Assembly: GCA_944472135.2 (NCBI GenBank)
Contig: OX235264.1
Coordinates: forward strand, 122,045,809-122,109,808
Length of the DNA stretch: 64,000 bases
Direction: 5' to 3'
DNA from: Trichobilharzia regenti
Taxonomy: Eukaryota; Platyhelminthes; Trematoda; Strigeidida; Schistosomatidae
The translations under genes and the position numbers were made by a program. Positions 58,707 to 64,000 of this stretch are shown here, in pieces; positions within the stretch are counted from its first letter, which is position 1, and each line of letters begins with the position of its first letter. The notes beneath the pieces were generated by a model that was given only the letters and a program-made list of their open reading frames with translations, was not told the DNA's origin and searched no databases.

Positions 58707-61512
58707 TTAATCCTTTTCTAGTAGATTTCTGTGGTTGTCCAAACCCTTCTTGAACGAATCAGTTGAGGTTGCAGACACCACTTCTTCTGGGAGTCGGTTC
58801 CAAGAGTTTATGACTCGATGTGAGAACCAGTACTCAACAGCAATATGATTTCTCCTTGGCTTTTGAACTTTCCTGCTATGTCCTCTAAGGTGTTCCGACC
58901 TGGTGGGAAGGAAAAGAGAGAATAGGTCAGGTCCGTAGTCATTATTTAAAATTTTAAACATTGTGATTAAATCTCCTCTCTGCCTACGGTATGACAGTGA
59001 GAAGAGATTTAAACTATCTAGTCTTTCCTCATATGATAAGTTAGCTATGCCGTGAACCATACGTGTTGCCTTCCTTTGAACACTTTCTAGAATGTGTGAA
59101 TCCCCTTTTAGACACGGACTGGCGGCCTGGATGCAGTTTTCCAGTCTTGACCTAACCAGAGATGTGTATAAGGAGGTGAACATATCTCTGGTAATTCTTG
59201 TAAAGGCTCTGCGAATCGCCCATAAGGACCTGAAACTACGTGCAGCCACCGCGCGACAGTGTGCTGTAGTTTTTAAGTCGTGGCTAACTATGACACCTAA
59301 GTCCAAGTGAGTCTGAACTGATGGAAGTGTTATTCCCTCTAGTTCGTAGGAGCTCGTGCTTGCTTGTCCAATGCGCATGGTTGCACATTTTGCCACATTG
59401 ATCGGGAGCATCCATTCAACAGACCACTCCGACAGTTTGTTGAGGTCGTCTTGCAAGGTGACGTATCACTGTTGCCCTTCAGCTCTCTCCAAATTTTTAA
59501 GTCATCTGCGTATAGGACCATAGGGGAGTCGGTGAGCAGAGGTAACTCATTGATATACAGAATAAAAAGGAGAGGACCGAGAACCGTGCCTTGTGGCACT
59601 CCGCTACTTACTGCTGTCCAGGAGGAGAGTTTTGAGTTGATCCTAACCCTCTGCCTCCTATCTATGAGGAATTCCCTGAGCCAGTCTAGTAGTCTGCCTT
59701 TGATACCAAGACTTTCCAATTTCATGAGTAGTCTTTTGTGAGGTACTTTATCAAAGGCTTTACTGAAGTCTATGAAGACGACGTCAACGGGTCTTCTGTT
59801 GTCCTTTGATTTGACCCAGCTTTCTCTTGCAGTCAGGAGATTTGACAGGCATGAGAGGTTCCTCCGGAAGCCATGCTGTGCTCCAGATAACAAGCTGCTA
59901 TTTTCCAGATAAGCCATGATGCTTTTCTTGATAATTCTTTCCAGTGTCTTGATTAAAGTGCTGGTGAGACTGATAGGCCTGTAATTTGAAGGGCTTTGTC
60001 TTGATCCTCCTTTGTGTATGGGGGTTACTATGGCGTCTTTCCAATCACGTGGCAACACTCCATTTAGGAGAGATAGCTTGAAGATCGTGGTCAAGGGGCC
60101 GGCTATGTGGGCTGATAGCTCCTTGAGAAGCCTTGGATGAAGACTGTCAGGACCCATTGATTTTCCTGCATCTAGTTTCATTAAGAAGTTGAGCACGATG
60201 CCTTGGTCGATGTCAACGGAATCTATCCCATGTTCTTCTGATGCAGCCAGAGCTGATCCTATAGGCAGTGATGACTCCTGAGTGAAGACTTGGGAGAAGT
60301 AGTTTGCCATTGCTTCTGCTTTTTCTTGATCTTCTTCGATTGTATCTTTGTCAATAATCAGGTTTGGGACACCATTGGGTGTTTTATTCCTGAAATTCAA
60401 GTACGAGAAAATTTTCTTAGGTTGTGCCTTTGCATTTTGGGCCAGGTGTGTCTCGAACTTCATCCTTGATTGGCGGATTTCTGCGATAGCTTTATTTCTA
60501 GCAGTAGTATATAATTCCCTGGTCTCAGAAGTCTCAAGTGTTGCAAACAGGTTCCAACATTTGCGTTTACGTCTGAGTAACTTACGAATCTCCCGGTTTA
60601 TCCAAGGGGGGAATGTTTCCGACCCTTTGGAACAGACCAAGGGATGAAGGGTACAGTTACTTGGGCGTAAAGTTGCTTAAATTGGTTCCATGCGGCTTCT
60701 ACTTGGGACTCTGGATTGATGTACCAGTTTACTGAGTTGGCTGCTGAGACGATCGCATTTATGTCAGCTTTCCAAACGTTTGGTCGAGCTGGGGTTTTGG
60801 CCCTTGCTGCCGTTGCTGTGAACTTGAAAGTGAGCACAGCATGGTCACTTCTTCCTAACGGAGGAAGATGTTGTATGAGATCCACATCCTCACCGTGTGA
60901 GAACACTAGGTCCAGAGTTGATGAGGAGTGCTGTGAGTCATAGCGCGTGGGCTTAATGATATGTTGGACTAGGGCTAGCGATATACTAGATTCTAGCAGT
61001 TTATGGTCAAAGGAGTTGACTGAAGATGGAGTTGTTAGGCTCGACCAGTCAACTGTTGGGGCGTTGAAGTCACCGACTACGAGACTTCGACATTTTGAAG
61101 TCCAGGAGCCTAGCTTCTCTATTAGGAAGTCGTCTGCACTGCAGTCAGGACTGCGGTACACAGCAATGAGGTCAATGTCTTGGCCTATGCATTTAAGTCT
61201 GCAGCGTAGAAGTTCGCACGACTCACTTTCGTGGGCGAGTGCTTCGATACTACGCACGGTTAAGCCTTTCTTGAGGTAGATGACTACGCCCCCTCCTTTG
61301 CGGTTTAGTCGGTCTACCCTGTGCACTTCGAAGTTTGGCAGGTTAACTTCGTTGTCAGTGACATCGGGTGTGAGCCATGTCTCTGTGATAATAATTACAT
61401 CCGGGTTTCCGGTTTCTATCATGTTTGCCAGCTCAGTCCTTTTATTTAACAGGCTGCGGGCGTTTGTGTAGCAGACTGTTAATTCAGATTGGTGCTTCCC
61501 CGGCCCACCCAC
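58707..61512 (-). pseudogene. CR1 ORF2: endonuclease-reverse transcriptase, two frameshifts
   Basis: The first segment is an apurinic-type endonuclease (CYTNARSLLNKRTELA, IITETWLTPDV, LVVGDFNAPTVDW, GRSDHAVLTF). A frame change near 60600-60640 leads to the reverse transcriptase (LDAGKSMGPDSLHPRLL, YRPISLTSTLIKTLER, QHGFRRNLSCLSNLL, VFIDFSKAFDKVPH, SSGVPQGTVLGPLLF, MVLYADDLKIW, catalytic YADD intact). A second shift near 59440-59460 moves to the thumb and C-terminus (LSEWSVEWMLPINVAKCATM, YEERLDSLNLFSLSYRRQRG, ending NHRNLLEKD). All catalytic motifs survive, so the copy is young but not translatable as one chain. Confidence 0.9.
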
Positions 61513-62650
61513 AGAGGTTTCGGGATCATTAAACTGCGAACTCGGACAACCCGAAAACCCTTAATCTTAAGGTTCTTCTCACCGTTCCGGCGTCGCTCAC
61601 TTAATTCTAGTGCCGCAGCCTGTCTTTTGACACGGTCTGCTAGGCTTAAGTCAGCGCGGACATATATCCCTGATCCTTTGAGAATATGAGAGTTGCTTAG
61701 AATAGCGTCCCTCTCCGCTTTAGAGTTTAGTACGACTTTGAGGAGACGTACAGGTTCACTTACTGTAGGGTCAGGCTTTTGACCTATTCTGTATACGCTG
61801 TGTATAGTAATGCCTGATACTGTTTGTGGCAGTAGCTTGTCTAAAAGGGGCTTGACCAAGTTAAGGTCATGCTCGAATCTGGTCTTAGGGTCGAGAGCCA
61901 GTGACTCCTCCACTTTGTGGAGAATGAGAGACCTATCAGAGAGATCGGGTTTGCTTTCCGTGACTTTCTTGCCCTGAGGCGTAAGTGTGTTTCTATCCTT
62001 CTTGGGCGGTGTGGCCGAAGTGTTATCCTTATCTCGCTTTTTGCGAGAGACTACGGTGCGCCATTCATTGGCGTCCTCCTCGCTAATCTTAGGGGGTTCG
62101 TCTGTCTGCTGCTCACCGGTGTGGATGAGGCTTGTTCCGCCAGTCCCTGGGCGACTGGAGCTGCAGGTTTTCGACCCCTAGTACGCCTCTTCTTCACGGC
62201 AGTCTTTCCATTACTGTCACTGGAGGGCTCATCCAGTATCGTGGGGGCGACCTGGGTGTCTGTAATATGGTGGGTGTTCTTCTGTGCTGTAGAGCACTCA
62301 CTTATTGGCAAGGTCGCATCTGGGACATGTGCTGTTTTGTCAATGACGCTAGTCACGTCATCGCTATCTGAGCAATAGTCGGTATTCTTCTGTGGTGGAG
62401 GACGCTTGCAGTCCATGAGCTTTAAAGCCCCACTAAGAGTAGCTATGGCTTCTGTAATACGGAGTTTAGTTGTACTACAGCAGTCGTTGCATAACCAGTT
62501 CGCTAGAGGTTTGCAGCAGCGTTTGTATGCTGCTGGAGTAAGGTTCGTGCACATACTGTGAAACCATCTCTTGCAGTTATCACACTGCATTCCCTCATCC
62601 ACTGGAAACTGGCACATAGCCCTTCCGCAGCGGTTTCTTTTGATAGGCAT
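61479..62650 (-). pseudogene. CR1 ORF1 with PHD-like zinc finger, frameshifted
   Basis: The ATG at 62650 starts MPIKRNRCGRAMCQ. A cysteine/histidine pattern follows, CxxC...CDNCKRWFHSMC...WLCNDC, the layout of a PHD finger. ORF1 proteins of CR1-type LINEs often carry such a finger. A polar linker ends in a basic KKRRTRGRKPAA patch, a possible nuclear-localisation signal. The frame shifts near 62070. The second part (61913-61479) contains TVSGITIHSVYRIGQKPDP, VRLLKVVLNSKAERDAIL and GIYVRADLSLADRVKRQ, resembling the RNA-binding half of LINE ORF1 proteins. It overlaps the start of ORF2 by about 30 bp. Confidence 0.82.
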
Positions 62651-62655
62651 TTTAT

Positions 62656-63340
62656 TTAAAACAAACCAGGAAAAGTTAAATACAACTTCAAATATATATA
62701 TAACCTTTGTAAATCAGTGATAAAAGCTAATGAGTGCACAAAGATAGATATATGTAGCTATTATGTTATAAGAACACAAATTCCTATAATTAATAGACTC
62801 AGATCTGAAACGTAAACTAACTTCGATCAGAATAAACTGATTTAAAGTTAAATCTGTGGACTTTTGAAGCGTATAACACAACAAAATCCAATTATAAACA
62901 AGAGCATGAAAATTAACTCTCGTTTCAAAGTTCGCGAGGTTACTTTGACAGTTAACTTTTTAGAACTGCGTTACAATGAATCTGAATTACTGAATAATAA
63001 TACATAATTTAAAATAATAAACTCTTTTAATATAAACAATCAATTAAATGTACTTTCACTATCTGAATACATCACCAAAGGCTCCTACCTGAGAAATGTT
63101 TTACTGCACTGAAATCCTTTGAAGCGGCGGAATCCACCATTTTTATTTCCTTTGTTGTTAGTTGGCCTGTTTGCCACCCTTCTTTTTTACGAAGTTTTCC
63201 AAGTAATTACTTGCGTAGTGATACGTTTTATATTGCGACTTTAACAGTACCGGCCGTTTTTATTATTAGGCATAGCGTATAAGTTGTGTAGACTGCAGGA
63301 ATCCGCTTTTCAACCGTTTCTCCGATTTCTTCCAGGTAAC
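62656..63340. other. Intergenic AT-rich region upstream of the right-edge gene
   Basis: No element is recognised. A GC-richer patch (63237-63256, CAGTACCGGCCG) and the pyrimidine-rich 63306-63334 lie just before the ATG at 63341. The CCAG at 63332-63335 could be an acceptor for an upstream 5' exon. Confidence 0.35.
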
Positions 63341-63959
63341 ATGAGCTCTAACATTTCCCCGTCAAGTATCAATAATACGCTAAATGACAGCAGACCACCA
63401 GCTAATGTCGAACCATACCGCCGGAAGAATTCTAGACTACGTAGGTTTATTAATCAATCTTCTTTGACGATGCAGCGCTAGTCAATTTTGACTTAAGACG
63501 ATATAAGTCAACATACTATCGGCGTCTAAAAAAGTACAATCTGGATTGGAAGAAGCGTGTAGAAGGTAAGCTTGTCCTTTCATATTAATGTACACAGAAT
63601 CATATGCGAAGATTCTTGCAAGTGAACCACAACCTGAAACAATGGCAGGAAACATGGTTACTCCCCAACAAATTATCGTTCCAGTTGATGTTCCTTGTAA
63701 TAGCATGTCACCTACACCGTCATTTGATGTTCATTTACCGAATGAACAACTGTCTGCAACAGAGGAAGTTGACCAAACCGAGTGCACTCCAGTGGATTCT
63801 GTTCGCAACGTCGTCTACAGATGCAAGCTGAATATGACTACTACTCGTATTTTGCTGGAAGAAATAAGACCACATCCTCGTGAACTGCTGACTGACCCTC
63901 GGACATTGATGAGGACTAAAGACTTTTTTGAAGGGAGAGCAGTTGGTCCTGGAATATAA
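63341..63959 (+). CDS. Right-edge gene with two micro-introns (partial, family uncertain)
   Basis: Exons 63341-63440, 63476-63565 and 63598-63959 join in frame across introns of 35 nt (GTAGGT...GCAG) and 32 nt (GTAAGC...ACAG). The protein starts [16 protein letters not shown]. It has a basic segment ([20 protein letters not shown]), an acidic/polar middle and [20 protein letters not shown], then [15 protein letters not shown] and a TAA at 63957. The last part recalls a motif recurrent in multicopy invertebrate proteins of transposon type (leucine-rich, xDPRTLxxTP, then PGxY.H.GL). In that alignment the stop stands where tyrosine is usual, and the downstream text in the same frame (VHIGLRRQILSRL) still fits. 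It may therefore be a damaged element-derived gene, a true terminus or a missed intron. The ATG is the first in frame. Confidence 0.55.
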
Positions 63960-64000
63960 GTTCACATTGGTCTTCGTCGTCAGATTTTATCTCGGTTACA

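Larger units (their letters stand above)
58665..62655 (-). mobile_element. Nearly complete CR1-like LINE (ORF1 + ORF2)
   Basis: Read right to left: ORF1 with a PHD-like zinc finger (62650-61479) overlaps the start of ORF2 (endonuclease 61512-60598, reverse transcriptase 60640-59339, C-terminus 59456-58707). The 3' end carries ATTCAGATTTATTGGTTG (58667-58684, plus strand), a motif shared with the CR1 fragment at about 23888. No clear target duplication was found. Confidence 0.88.

Overview
This looks like nuclear DNA of a trematode flatworm, most likely a schistosome or close relative. The reasons are introns of 32-35 nt next to introns of about 10 kb, SINE-like elements that pair a tRNA-like head with a hammerhead-ribozyme-like body (the layout of the schistosome Sm-alpha family), and a dense mix of RTE, CR1-like, Penelope-like and BEL/Pao retroelements. 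There is no bacterial-style operon structure. The family assignments come from reading the translations, without database searches.

Layout. (1) 1-24.9 kb: the minus-strand N-terminal part of a GTPBP2-like translational GTPase gene. Three exons (23310-23621, 10634-10966, 524-775) are joined in phase 0 with consensus splice sites. The rest of the gene runs off the left edge. Its two introns (12.3 and 9.9 kb) are packed with nested retroelements. These include a full-length 3.25-kb RTE element with a 12-bp target duplication, a 454-bp solo LTR with a 5-bp duplication, a 5'-truncated CR1, a Penelope-like GIY-YIG fragment and several SINEs. (2) 24.9-44.8 kb: a striking tandem array of the form LTR-(internal-LTR)x5 with a 3602-bp period. 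It is built from a non-autonomous BEL/Pao element that keeps a broken gag and lacks pol. The whole 19.8-kb block is bounded by one 5-bp target duplication (CCTGT), so it appears to descend from one insertion that then expanded. A 5'-truncated LINE has cut the last LTR. (3) 45.4-46.8 kb: a compact minus-strand gene of five exons encoding a predicted 193-aa protein of unknown function, with two SINEs in its fourth intron. (4) 47-62.7 kb: further LINEs (an open RT reading frame at 48866-50779 and a nearly complete CR1 with a PHD-like ORF1 at 58665-62650) separated by AT-rich, poorly recognisable DNA with old RTE remnants and small repeats. (5) 63.3 kb to the right edge: the start of a plus-strand gene or transposon-type reading frame with 35- and 32-nt introns and a stop codon where a recurrent tyrosine is expected.

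The main biological interest is the BEL/Pao LTR-unit array. Its interior copies are almost identical while both outermost LTRs are divergent, as expected for a retroelement turning into a satellite by unequal exchange. The host genes with good support are the GTPBP2-like gene, the five-exon gene and, less certainly, the right-edge gene. Most of the rest is mobile-element sequence.
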